Assembly (NCBI RefSeq): GCF_002831565.1
Contig: NZ_CP025096.1
Span: 5,507,013-5,571,012, forward strand
Source of the DNA: Spirosoma pollinicola
Lineage (GTDB): Bacteria; Bacteroidota; Bacteroidia; Cytophagales; Spirosomataceae
DNA: 64,000 nt
Direction of reading: 5' to 3'
The notes beneath the pieces were generated by a model. It searched no databases, had not been told where the DNA came from, and saw only the letters and a program-made list of their open reading frames with translations. Each line of letters begins with the position of its first letter. The first letter of the stretch is position 1. Positions 50,835-59,007 of the stretch are shown here, one piece after another. Made by a program: the position numbers and the translations under genes.

Positions 50835-50926
50835 TATGAATGAGGGACTGATAGACTGAGTGAATAATAGGGCAACCGGTTCCTCCTTCATTCACCCATT
50901 CTATCATTCACTCATTCTCTCATTAA
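50835..50926. repeat. Imperfect inverted repeat of GAATGAG/CATTCATTC words before phhA
   Basis: AATGAGGGACTGATAGACTG with GAGTGAAT on the left is answered by ATTCACCCATTCTATCATTC and ACTCATTCTCTCATT on the right. It ends a few bases before the phhA ATG, as the repeats before nusB and coaE do. Confidence 0.6.
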
Positions 50927-50928
50927 TC

Positions 50929-51651
50929 ATGCAGACATACACCAACTATACCCCCGACGATCAGGCCGTTTGGCGGTTGCTGTTCGAACGGCAAATAGCG
51001 CAGCTGCCCGGAAAAGCCAGTCAGGCTTACCTGAATGGTATTTCGGCAACGGGCTTCCGTGCCGACCGTATTCCTGATTTCGAACGGGATCTGAATCTAC
51101 GGTTACAGAACCTAACGGGCTGGCGAGTGCAGGACGTAGAGGGGCTAATTCCGAATCGTGATTTTTTTGAACTGATGGCGAATCGAAACTTTCCGGCCAC
51201 TACCTGGCTGCGTCGGCACGACCAGTTGGATTATTTGCCGGAGCCGGATATGTTTCATGACACCTTTGGGCATGTGCCTATGCTGTCGAATCAGGCTTTT
51301 TGCGATTTTCTGGCGTCGCTGAGTCAGATTGCGCTGCATCATATCGACAGTGAAGAAGCCATTGCTATGATTTCGCGGCTGTACTGGTACACCGTCGAGT
51401 TTGGCTTGATTCAGGAAGGAGATCAACTTCGGATCTATGGCGGGGGTATTTTATCGTCCGTTGGTGAAACGACTTACAGCCTGCTCAGCGACAAGCCGAA
51501 ACGCATTCCGTATGACGTTGAGACGTTGCTTAAAACGCCATACATCATCGACCATTTTCAGGAACAATACTTCGTGATTGAGTCCTTCGACCAGCTTTAT
51601 CAATCCGTTCAACAGATAGAGACAACGCTGGAAGGCTTGTTAGTAAGCTAG
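50929..51651 (+). CDS. phhA: Phenylalanine 4-monooxygenase
   Basis: 240 residues; an ATG at 50929 is chosen because the 23 residues before it are translated repeat. The iron facial triad is clear: two His in DTFGHVPMLSNQ with HDTFGH (about 115-120), and Glu in LYWYTVEFGLI (about 160). It lacks the ACT regulatory domain of animal enzymes, as bacterial forms do. It turns phenylalanine to tyrosine with a pterin cofactor and O2. It follows hpd and precedes the MarR gene. Confidence 0.9.
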   Translation: MQTYTNYTPDDQAVWRLLFERQIAQLPGKASQAYLNGISATGFRADRIPDFERDLNLRLQNLTGWRVQDVEGLIPNRDFFELMANRNFPATTWLRRHDQLDYLPEPDMFHDTFGHVPMLSNQAFCDFLASLSQIALHHIDSEEAIAMISRLYWYTVEFGLIQEGDQLRIYGGGILSSVGETTYSLLSDKPKRIPYDVETLLKTPYIIDHFQEQYFVIESFDQLYQSVQQIETTLEGLLVS

Positions 51652-51665
51652 ATTGGTTATTTTTG
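51637..51665 (+). promoter_or_regulatory. Promoter of marR gene
   Basis: TTG (51637-51639), 18 bases, then TATTTTTG (51658-51665) fit the phylum promoter. It overlaps the stop codon of phhA and reads towards the regulator. Confidence 0.55.
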
Positions 51666-51698
51666 TCAGTTACACCATCTGATTCTGATTACTGACAA
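51663..51698. promoter_or_regulatory. TTGTCAGT inverted pair at marR start
   Basis: TTGTCAGT (51663-51670) and ACTGACAA (51691-51698) are exact mirror sites, spanning the likely transcription start and touching the ATG. A regulator bound here would shut off its own gene. The TTGTC half-site also occurs before hmgA. Confidence 0.55.
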
Positions 51699-52135
51699 TG
51701 ACGCATCCATCCGATACGCGGGCTTATTTTTTTAAGATTGACACGACGATCAAGAAAATCCGAAATGCGCTGCAAAAGCAATTTACCGATGCGGGTTTTG
51801 AGCTGACCGTCGATCAGTGGGTAATCATTGATCACCTCTACCGCAATCCGGGTATTAGTCAGAATACGATTTCGGAGATGACGACCAAAGATGCGCCAAC
51901 CGTTACGCGCATTATTGACCTGCTCAGTCAGAAAGGCTTAACAGAACGGCGTATGGCCGATACAGACCGGCGTAAATTCCTGGTCTATCTGACTGAAGCC
52001 GGTGAAGCAAAATATAGTGAAGTACTGCCGGTTGTCTCTGCCATGCGACGCAAAGGCTGGGGCGACCTAAGCGACGATGATTATCAGCACTTTGTGCACA
52101 TCATGGACTCTATTTATAGCAATATAAGTGAGTGA
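51698..52135 (+). CDS. MarR family transcriptional regulator
   Basis: 145 residues. The winged helix is clear: FELTVDQWVIIDHLYRNPGI (about 33-52), then SQNTISEMTTKDAPTVTRII (recognition helix) and the wing GLTERRMADTDRRKFLVYLT. MarR proteins are usually displaced from DNA by an aromatic ligand. Its position between phhA and fahA, with TTGTC-type sites at its own promoter and before hmgA, suggests that it controls the tyrosine route. This is inference from context. Confidence 0.9.
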   Translation: MTHPSDTRAYFFKIDTTIKKIRNALQKQFTDAGFELTVDQWVIIDHLYRNPGISQNTISEMTTKDAPTVTRIIDLLSQKGLTERRMADTDRRKFLVYLTEAGEAKYSEVLPVVSAMRRKGWGDLSDDDYQHFVHIMDSIYSNISE

Positions 52136-52156
52136 TGAGGAGGTATGTCTGGCTAG

Positions 52157-52186
52157 GTCTGGCGCGGGTATTTACCCGCGCCAGAC
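52157..52186. repeat. 14-bp palindrome with GGGTATTTACCC core
   Basis: GTCTGGCGCGGGTA (52157-52170) pairs with 52173-52186 with a two-base loop. The core GGGTATTTACCC is the same as at 23144-23175. It lies between the convergent marR and beta-helix genes. Confidence 0.8.
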
Positions 52187-52192
52187 ATACAA

Positions 52193-54532
52193 CTACTTCA
52201 GGGGCAGCGTCAACTCAACAGATTGCTGATTCCTCAAAACGGTTACCGCCAGTCTTCCTGTCCAGTTCACCTGCTGTTGAATAGCCATCAACCGGCCTAT
52301 GTTCCGTACGTCTTCCTTGTTGGCGGCTCGAATTACATCTCCTTTTTTTAGTCCTGATGCGGCCAGCAAACTTCCTTTAGGGATGTCAACGACAATAATG
52401 CCCTGTTCGTCGGGAAGCCCGAACGCCGAGCGATCGCCCAGCCCGCGTACATTGCGAACAGATGCGCCCAGCCAAACCAGTTCGGTAATGGTTTCTTCCA
52501 GTTTTGCGTTCAGTAGTGTTGGTATTTTCGGCGTTTCAGCGATGAATCGTAAGGCTGGCCGTTGGACTCCAAACTGGTTCATAGCGAAGTTTTGAAACCC
52601 GATTTTTAACGCCGGGCTATCGTCCTTCACCCGATAATCTCCTTTGGCGGCATTGATAAAGTTTGCATCACCCGCCAGACTGTGCGTGTCCGTGCCGTTT
52701 TTCTGCGCTTGCGCCAGAGCGGTTAAATCCGGAAACAAGTTAGTGTCTACTTCTTTCCCCCACTCCGTAATGCCAATGGGCGTATAGGGCCGCATGAGAA
52801 TATTCTTTCTAAACACATCGCCACTGTTTTTAAACCACACGTGCGGATGGAATGTATTGTTAATCAGGATATTGTTTTCGGCCACCCGATTGAACCCCTC
52901 CCGAAACTTGAGCCCGCCGTTCAGCAAAACATTGTTAGCGATGTAATAATTACTACTGCCGTCGTCCAGGTCGATGTCCCATCCATGATCGCAGCGAAAG
53001 CGATTATTTCGGATAATAGTTGTCGTTTGGGCGTCGAGTTGAATTAATTCGGGATGAGCGGTCACCAGACTATCCATCGAAGCCCGGTCAGGATGCCAGA
53101 AACGATCCCGGCCCCACGAATTGAACGAGCCATGATCGCCCGTTTCGAGTACGGTATCGAATACGTCATTGTATTCGAGCAGATGCCCGCCCCACGTACC
53201 CTCGCTGATATTGATACCCGCCCGGGGCACCTGGTAAATGGAATTATGCCGCACCACAATACCGGCTGCCATCGAAATTTCGACACCCGTTGCCTGCTTT
53301 TCAAGCTGACCAATATGATGAATCAGGTTATCTTCGGCCACACACTGGGCTGGATACGCTTCATTCTTCGGCCCCGACTGCCGGTCCAGTTGCGCATACG
53401 GAATAAACTGCTCATACCGGAACGAAGGGGACCGAACCGCCGATGAGTCGCCAACGAAGCAGATAGCACTAGCCCCGATATGGTGGAAATAGGAGCCTCT
53501 GACAACCGAGTTACGATTGTAGCCACTCATAAACAAGGCGTTACCGCCGAGCTCGGTGAACTCACTATTGACAATCCGGCAATTCTCTGTGTTTGCCAGG
53601 AGAACGGCTGCCCCCCGGTAAATCATCCAATCGCTCCGTAATAGTGGCTCGTTGGTTTCCATAAACGTGCGTTCGGCGTTGACAAACCGGATGCTCTGAA
53701 TGTGAACATTTCTGAGCGGACTGCCTGGGTTTCCTTTTAGTTCGATCAGGCCTTTTAACCGCGACACATCAATGCGGGCCGTTGCCAGGTTAACCCCTGC
53801 TGGCGGTATCACCGAAAGCACGTGGGTCTTTTTGTTATAAAACCACTCACCGGGTACGTCCAGTTCGTCGATTATATTCTCGACAAACCGTTCCTGCGGG
53901 TGCATGGGTGCCGGACGGTTGTTCTGCCAGCCACCTTCGAGCGTAACCTGCCCCCCGCTTTTGCCGGTTATCCGGTAATGAAAATCACCCCATTCACCCT
54001 TGTGCAAAGCGTGTACATAGCCCCCTTTCGGAGATTTCCAGCGACTAACCCGCTCGTCACTCAAGGCATCAGCAGCGGTGCCGTTGTAGACGCGCGCACT
54101 GGCGTCGTAATTGGGGTAGCGAGCCAGAATTTGTTTCTGACCGTTGATGAACAACTGCTCAAAGGCCGGGCCCGTTACGGTTGATGTCCAGATGCCTTTT
54201 GCATTCTTTTTCCACTGAAGCGCCAACCGCCTGCCTCCGCTCAATTGTGCAACTTCGGACTGATAGCTGCTAATCGTCAGGCTTTTTCCTTGCGTAACTT
54301 GTGGGTTGATGCGTACCGTTCCCGGCAGATAGTAAATGCCTTTCCGTAAAATGATCTGGACTTTATCGGAAGGCGCTGTTTTTACTTTTGTCAATGCTTT
54401 CTCCAACGTGGCAAATGGGCGTTTGATGGTGCCCGGATTTGCGTTGTTGCCCGTTGGAGCAACAAACAATTGCGTCTGGGCGCAAACGGTCGATGTTGCC
54501 AGGTAAAAAAAAGACAGTATCCAGTTTTTCAT
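52193..54532 (-). CDS. Secreted right-handed beta-helix protein with C-terminal PDZ domain
   Basis: 779 residues, with a signal peptide (WILSFFYLATSTVCAQ). The start LFVAPTGNNANPGTIKRPFA followed by ATLEKALTK is the usual beginning of parallel beta-helix, pectate-lyase-like proteins. Turns such as NSEFTELGGNALFMSGYNRN, VVRHNSIYQVPRAGINISEG and YIANNVLLNGGLKFREGFN repeat through about residue 620. A PDZ domain ends it: GIIVVDIPKGSLLAASGLKK with GDVIRAANKEDVRNIGRL. Polysaccharide cleavage or binding is likely. It is unrelated to the aromatic genes around it. Confidence 0.8.
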   Translation of the reverse strand: MKNWILSFFYLATSTVCAQTQLFVAPTGNNANPGTIKRPFATLEKALTKVKTAPSDKVQIILRKGIYYLPGTVRINPQVTQGKSLTISSYQSEVAQLSGGRRLALQWKKNAKGIWTSTVTGPAFEQLFINGQKQILARYPNYDASARVYNGTAADALSDERVSRWKSPKGGYVHALHKGEWGDFHYRITGKSGGQVTLEGGWQNNRPAPMHPQERFVENIIDELDVPGEWFYNKKTHVLSVIPPAGVNLATARIDVSRLKGLIELKGNPGSPLRNVHIQSIRFVNAERTFMETNEPLLRSDWMIYRGAAVLLANTENCRIVNSEFTELGGNALFMSGYNRNSVVRGSYFHHIGASAICFVGDSSAVRSPSFRYEQFIPYAQLDRQSGPKNEAYPAQCVAEDNLIHHIGQLEKQATGVEISMAAGIVVRHNSIYQVPRAGINISEGTWGGHLLEYNDVFDTVLETGDHGSFNSWGRDRFWHPDRASMDSLVTAHPELIQLDAQTTTIIRNNRFRCDHGWDIDLDDGSSNYYIANNVLLNGGLKFREGFNRVAENNILINNTFHPHVWFKNSGDVFRKNILMRPYTPIGITEWGKEVDTNLFPDLTALAQAQKNGTDTHSLAGDANFINAAKGDYRVKDDSPALKIGFQNFAMNQFGVQRPALRFIAETPKIPTLLNAKLEETITELVWLGASVRNVRGLGDRSAFGLPDEQGIIVVDIPKGSLLAASGLKKGDVIRAANKEDVRNIGRLMAIQQQVNWTGRLAVTVLRNQQSVELTLPLK

Positions 54533-54795
54533 ATGCCTTTGACGCAGTAGTCACTACTTTTCAGTTCGCCGGTTCGGTTACGTTCTTAGGGTGTTCAGGT
54601 TTGATCCGATACAAATCAACTCGTATTACGTTTTCCAGGCAAATTGATCTATCATTACTCAAATTTTCAAGTGCCTTTGCTGTTGTCCGGCAAACATAAC
54701 AAAGTCATTACTCTTTATATAATTGACTTGGTGCGTAGGCTGTGTTCCGGTTTACATCAGCGCTGAAACAGTGTCTTGAAGCCATCCCTGATTTT

Positions 54796-55971
54796 ATGTT
54801 GTACGGCATTTTTAGTTATGATACGTCGACACCCCGCATGGGTCTGAAACACAAGGACCATGTTCTCGATTTGGAGGTTGTGGGCTTGTTAGGCTATTTC
54901 GATAACCTGGCTATAGACCCCGCTGTGTTCACCAAACCTTTTTTGAACGATTTCATTGCCCTTGGCAAACCCATTCATCGAGCCATCCATCAACGAATCA
55001 ACGCCTTACTGGAGCATGATGCCACGGCGTTTGCGGAGGTTCACGACCAGGTTTTCATTCATGAGTCGCGGGTGCAGATGCACTTACCCGTTCATATTGG
55101 CGACTATACCGATTTTTACGCGGGCATTCACCACGCCGAGAACGTAGGTCGTATGTTTCGGCCCCAGGGCGACCCGCTGCTTCCTAATTACAAACACCTG
55201 CCCGTTGCTTACCACGGTCGCGCGTCGTCCATCGTGGTGTCGGGAACTCCCATCCGTCGACCCAAGGGTCAGTTCATGAACGATGGTCAACTCATGTTTG
55301 GCCCATCAACCGCACTGGATTTTGAACTCGAACTGGGGTTAATTATCGGTAAAGCGTCTACGCTGGGTGAGCCAATTTCTGTAAACGAAGCCGAGGATTA
55401 CATTTTCGGAATTGCCCTCTTTAACGACTGGTCGGCGCGGGATATTCAACGCTGGGAATATCAGCCGCTTGGGCCGTTTTTGGGTAAAAATTTCGGTTCG
55501 AGTATCTCCGCCTGGGTGTTGCCGTTCGATGAACTGGAACCCTTTCGCGTGTCGGGTGCCGAACAGGAACCAGCCCCTTTACCGTATTTACAAAATTCGG
55601 GTGATGCTAATTTCGACCTGGAATTAGACGTCTGGCTAACACCCGCTGATGGTGAGGAGGTGTTTATTTGCCGTACAAATGCCCGCTATCTGTACTGGAC
55701 GTTCGCACAAATGATTGCGCATCATACCGTCAATGGCTGCAACCTCAACATTGGCGATGTGCTGGCAACGGGCACTATTTCAGGACCAGAACCCGGCACC
55801 TATGGCTCTTTACTAGAAATAAGCTGGAATGGGGAACGCCCCCTTCATATATCCCACACCCTATCCCGAACATTCCTGGCCGATGGCGATACCGTGACCT
55901 TTCGGGGGCGTGGCTTCCTGAACGGCATTCGAGTCGATTTGGGGGAAGTAACCGGCACTATTCATTCATGA
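54796..55971 (+). CDS. fahA: Fumarylacetoacetase
   Basis: 391 residues from the ATG at 54796; a GTG 18 codons earlier is also in frame. It splits fumarylacetoacetate to fumarate and acetoacetate, the last step of tyrosine breakdown. FGIALFNDWSARDIQRWEYQ with GPFLGKNFGSSISAWVLP (about 220-260) holds metal and substrate residues, and DFYAGIHHAENVGRMF has the catalytic His. NLNIGDVLATGTISGPEPGT and RGFLNGIRVDLGEVTG end the fold. It overlaps the flavin reductase start by four bases. Confidence 0.95.
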   Translation: MLYGIFSYDTSTPRMGLKHKDHVLDLEVVGLLGYFDNLAIDPAVFTKPFLNDFIALGKPIHRAIHQRINALLEHDATAFAEVHDQVFIHESRVQMHLPVHIGDYTDFYAGIHHAENVGRMFRPQGDPLLPNYKHLPVAYHGRASSIVVSGTPIRRPKGQFMNDGQLMFGPSTALDFELELGLIIGKASTLGEPISVNEAEDYIFGIALFNDWSARDIQRWEYQPLGPFLGKNFGSSISAWVLPFDELEPFRVSGAEQEPAPLPYLQNSGDANFDLELDVWLTPADGEEVFICRTNARYLYWTFAQMIAHHTVNGCNLNIGDVLATGTISGPEPGTYGSLLEISWNGERPLHISHTLSRTFLADGDTVTFRGRGFLNGIRVDLGEVTGTIHS

Positions 55972-56855
55972 AAACAATCAATCCCGCAGACTTGAAACCC
56001 AATGAATTTTACCGGTTTATAATCGGTACCATTGGCCCGCGGCCCATTGCTTTTGCCAGCACAATCGACGCCAACGGACTGGTTAATTTAAGCCCGTTTA
56101 GTTTTTTCAACATCGTTGGCTACAACCCGCCCACGCTGATTTTTGCGCCAACCATTAACCGGCATGGCCATAAAAAACACACGTTGCTGAATCTGGAAGA
56201 GGTTGGCGAAGTGGTTATAAACATCGTCAACTATGCGATGGTTGAACAAATGTCATTGGCGAGCGCTGAGTTTGAGCGGGGTATCAACGAGTTTGAAAAA
56301 GCCGGTTTTACCGCTATTCCGTCTGATCGGGTTCGTCCGCCACGGATAGCCGAATCGCCAGCCGCGTTTGAGTGCGTGGTAAAGCAGATCGTTCCTACGG
56401 GCGATGGACCAGGCTCGGGGAATATAATTATCTGCGAAGTCGTTATGGGGCATTTTCACGATACCATTTTCGACTCAACAGGAGCCGTTGATCCCCATCA
56501 GCTCGACCTTATTGGCCGTATGGGGGGCGACTGGTACTGCCGCGCCCAGGGCGATGCGCTATTTGAGGTAGGTCGGCCCCAAACGGGCATTGGCGTGGAC
56601 AACATACCGGCTGCTATTCGAAACAGCGCTATTCTGTCGGGAAATGATCTGGGGAAATTAGGGAGCTTCCCGGCTTTACCCGACCCCGAAGAGGTGAATG
56701 CCTATCGAGCGTCCGGTGCCTTGAATGAGTTGTTCGACGAAGCTAGAAATGGTTGCCAGTATTTACCTGATCTACTCCACCTGCGGGCCAAACAGCTTCT
56801 GGCCGAAGGTAATGTAAAGGATGCCTGGCTAACGCTGCTGACCAGTCAATTGTAA
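55968..56855 (+). CDS. Flavin reductase family protein
   Basis: 295 residues. FYRFIIGTIGPRPIAFASTI (about 13-32) and LVNLSPFSFFNIVGYNPPTL are the FMN-binding flavin reductase-like start. VVINIVNYAMVEQMSLASAE and AAFECVVKQIVPTGDG follow. Its ATG lies inside the fahA stop (ATGA), so it is translationally coupled to the tyrosine route. The C-terminal 80 residues (YRASGALNELFDEARNG onward) are an extra helical part. A reductase that supplies reduced flavin, or a binding protein, is possible; the link to aromatics is from context. Confidence 0.8.
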   Translation: MKTINPADLKPNEFYRFIIGTIGPRPIAFASTIDANGLVNLSPFSFFNIVGYNPPTLIFAPTINRHGHKKHTLLNLEEVGEVVINIVNYAMVEQMSLASAEFERGINEFEKAGFTAIPSDRVRPPRIAESPAAFECVVKQIVPTGDGPGSGNIIICEVVMGHFHDTIFDSTGAVDPHQLDLIGRMGGDWYCRAQGDALFEVGRPQTGIGVDNIPAAIRNSAILSGNDLGKLGSFPALPDPEEVNAYRASGALNELFDEARNGCQYLPDLLHLRAKQLLAEGNVKDAWLTLLTSQL

Positions 56856-56937
56856 TGTCGGCTGAATCGTAGAATAGAACTGATTTTTAATGTTATTTTA
56901 ATATCTTGCGACCCTAAACGCATTTTGAATAATACAT

Positions 56938-57531
56938 ATGAAATTTTTTTCCTTTATACTGATTCTTGGCCTATTAATGGGTCCTCAACTCTATGCTCAG
57001 GATGCTCCGTCTACCAGAGAAATTGGTTTACGGGCGAGTGATCTGAACAGCTTTGGGCTGATTTACAAAAAACAGATTAGCGAAAATACATACCGACGGT
57101 ATCGGCTGGCGTTTGGCAATCTGGGCGTAAACTTTATCCGGTCAAACACACTGGTTGGCTTTTCGGCGGGTGGTGCTATGGGGAAAGAAAAGCGCAGGCC
57201 GATTAGTGACAAGATGCAGTTTATTTATGGGACCGAATTGATTGCGAGCGTGAATCTAAATTATACATCGGCAGGATCAATAACGGTTGACAATGGGAAC
57301 GGTGGCACAACCAGCTATACCGGCTCTGACCTCCTGATTGTTACACCCTCTGTTGGCATTGGCTTCGTACTTGGCGCACAATACAATTTTAACCCTAAAT
57401 GGTACATCAGCGCCGAACTGATTCCGTCGATCACGGGCAGTGGTTCATTTGGTGCCGGATCGGCTCTGTATAGTTTTCAAGCAGGCTTTAACTCATCGAG
57501 CGCAGGTATTACAGGTGCTTATCGGTTCTAA
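56938..57531 (+). CDS. Outer-membrane beta-barrel-like protein
   Basis: 197 residues. A signal peptide (FSFILILGLLMGPQLYAQ) is followed by alternating strand patterns: IGLRASDLNSFGLIYKKQIS, YRRYRLAFGNLGVNF, LIASVNLNYTSAGSITV, LLIVTPSVGIGFVLGAQYNF and, at the end, SSAGITGAYRF with a C-terminal Phe, typical of outer-membrane barrels. The size suits an eight-stranded barrel. Function unknown. No clear promoter box was found. Confidence 0.75.
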   Translation: MKFFSFILILGLLMGPQLYAQDAPSTREIGLRASDLNSFGLIYKKQISENTYRRYRLAFGNLGVNFIRSNTLVGFSAGGAMGKEKRRPISDKMQFIYGTELIASVNLNYTSAGSITVDNGNGGTTSYTGSDLLIVTPSVGIGFVLGAQYNFNPKWYISAELIPSITGSGSFGAGSALYSFQAGFNSSSAGITGAYRF

Positions 57532-57768
57532 AATTCAGGTATTGAATAGCTTACTAAAACTCGAGCCTGCCATCTTTTTCGGCTGTCTGCTACATATTGC
57601 GGGCGGCCGAAACTGTAATTAGGTATAGAAAAGTCAACTTAGAACGCTCTTCCAAGTCGCCCCGCTCGTTTCGTCTCTACCATTTACTAGACTTGACTAC
57701 TAGACCAAATGAGTATATTACCTTTAGTTTTACTTAACTAGTGCTTCCGTTAGAAATTCACAGTTTAC

Positions 57769-59007
57769 ATGCTCAACTCACGTTATAAAACCATTAGTCA
57801 ATTTTTCGGTAAAGAGTCGGTCCTGTTAAGTGCTTACCTATTAATAACCCTATTGGCGAGCATACAGCAGTATTTATTACCCGACCAACAAATTGGGCCC
57901 AGCGTTCAACGCTACTCAAATTACAACAACTACATCATCTTCAAAAACTCGTTTATCCACTTACTCACCCATAAAAATCTCTATTCGCTTCACCTGACCG
58001 AGCAATGGGATTTATTCAAATACTCCCCCACGTTCGCATTGTTCATGGGCTTGTTTGCATTCCTGCCCGATTGGCTGGGACTAACAGGCTGGAATCTGTT
58101 AAATACGCTGGTCCTGTTCTTTGGTATTAAGCACCTGCCGTTTGTGTCTGAAGACAGCAGAGTGAAAATCCGTTGGTTCATTCTGGTTGAGTTGCTAACC
58201 TCCATTCAAAACGCCCAGAGCAATGGATTAATAGCGGGGCTATTTGTCTGGAGTTTCATCTGGCTGGAACGAGAAAAGTCCTTATGGGCTAGCTTACTTA
58301 TGCTTTTCAGTACATTCATCAAGATTTTTGGCGTCGTCGGATTTGTTCTGTTTTTGTTATATCCCCGCAAGCCGACGGCTATCTTATATACAATTGGCTG
58401 GACGGCAGTACTGGCCATCCTACCCCTAGCTGTCGTTCCTTACCAGGAGTTATTGAATCAGTACATAAACTGGTGGGTCATGTTGCAGAATGATCATTCG
58501 AGTTCGATTGGCCTGTCGGTGATGGGTTGGCTGAATACGTGGTTCTCGCTGGATCCATCAAAACTATTGGTGGTCGTTATTGGGGGCATCCTGCTCATGT
58601 TGCCGCTGCTCAGAACCGACCAGTATAAGTCCAATCAATACCGCCTGTTTCTCTTAGCGTCGGTTCTGATCTGGGTCGTTATTTTTAATCACAAAGCCGA
58701 ATCACCTACGTTTATTCTGGCCATTACAGGCGTTGGTATCTGGTACTTTTGTCAGCCTGTCACCGTCACAAATCGGGTACTGGTCATACTGGCTTTTGTT
58801 TTCACCTCACTCTCCCCCACGGATGTGTTTCCAACGGCACTTCGCGATCTACTTGTCTTGCCTTACGTACTAAAGGCGGTCTTTTGCATCGCCATCTGGG
58901 CGAAACTTACCGTCGAGCTGTTAATCAACGATTGGCAATCCATTGATATTGACTGTAGCGTGGGCGGAAGCCCGCCCACGCTACGCCCTACTGGCTATTA
59001 CGAATGA
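57769..59007 (+). CDS. GT87-like polytopic glycosyltransferase
   Basis: 412 residues with about ten hydrophobic segments (VLLSAYLLITLLASIQQYLL, YSPTFALFMGLFAFLPDWLG, SNGLIAGLFVWSFIWLE, LLVVVIGGILLMLPLL and others). FIHLLTHKNLYSLHLTEQWD with LFKYSPTFAL and the later SIQNAQSNGLIAGLF suit DUF2029/GT87 polyprenol-sugar-dependent mannosyltransferase-like proteins. The C-terminal tail (DCSVGGSPPTLRPTGYYE) is translated from the repeat at 58955-58984, and the end overlaps the convergent peptidase gene by 20 bases. The original stop was probably lost or moved when the repeat arrived. Confidence 0.7.
   Translation: MLNSRYKTISQFFGKESVLLSAYLLITLLASIQQYLLPDQQIGPSVQRYSNYNNYIIFKNSFIHLLTHKNLYSLHLTEQWDLFKYSPTFALFMGLFAFLPDWLGLTGWNLLNTLVLFFGIKHLPFVSEDSRVKIRWFILVELLTSIQNAQSNGLIAGLFVWSFIWLEREKSLWASLLMLFSTFIKIFGVVGFVLFLLYPRKPTAILYTIGWTAVLAILPLAVVPYQELLNQYINWWVMLQNDHSSSIGLSVMGWLNTWFSLDPSKLLVVVIGGILLMLPLLRTDQYKSNQYRLFLLASVLIWVVIFNHKAESPTFILAITGVGIWYFCQPVTVTNRVLVILAFVFTSLSPTDVFPTALRDLLVLPYVLKAVFCIAIWAKLTVELLINDWQSIDIDCSVGGSPPTLRPTGYYE
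58955..58984. repeat. Palindrome of GCGTGGGCGGAAGCCCG family inside a gene end
   Basis: GTAGCGTGGGC (58955-58965) pairs with GCCCACGCTAC (58974-58984) around GGAAGCCC. It is the same repeat as at 49597-49685 but with a short loop. It codes the last residues of the GT87-like protein. Confidence 0.85.

Noticed and set aside
55668..55967. Long N-terminal extension of the flavin reductase frame
   Set aside because: It overlaps the certain fahA gene; the ATG inside the fahA stop codon gives the normal family start.
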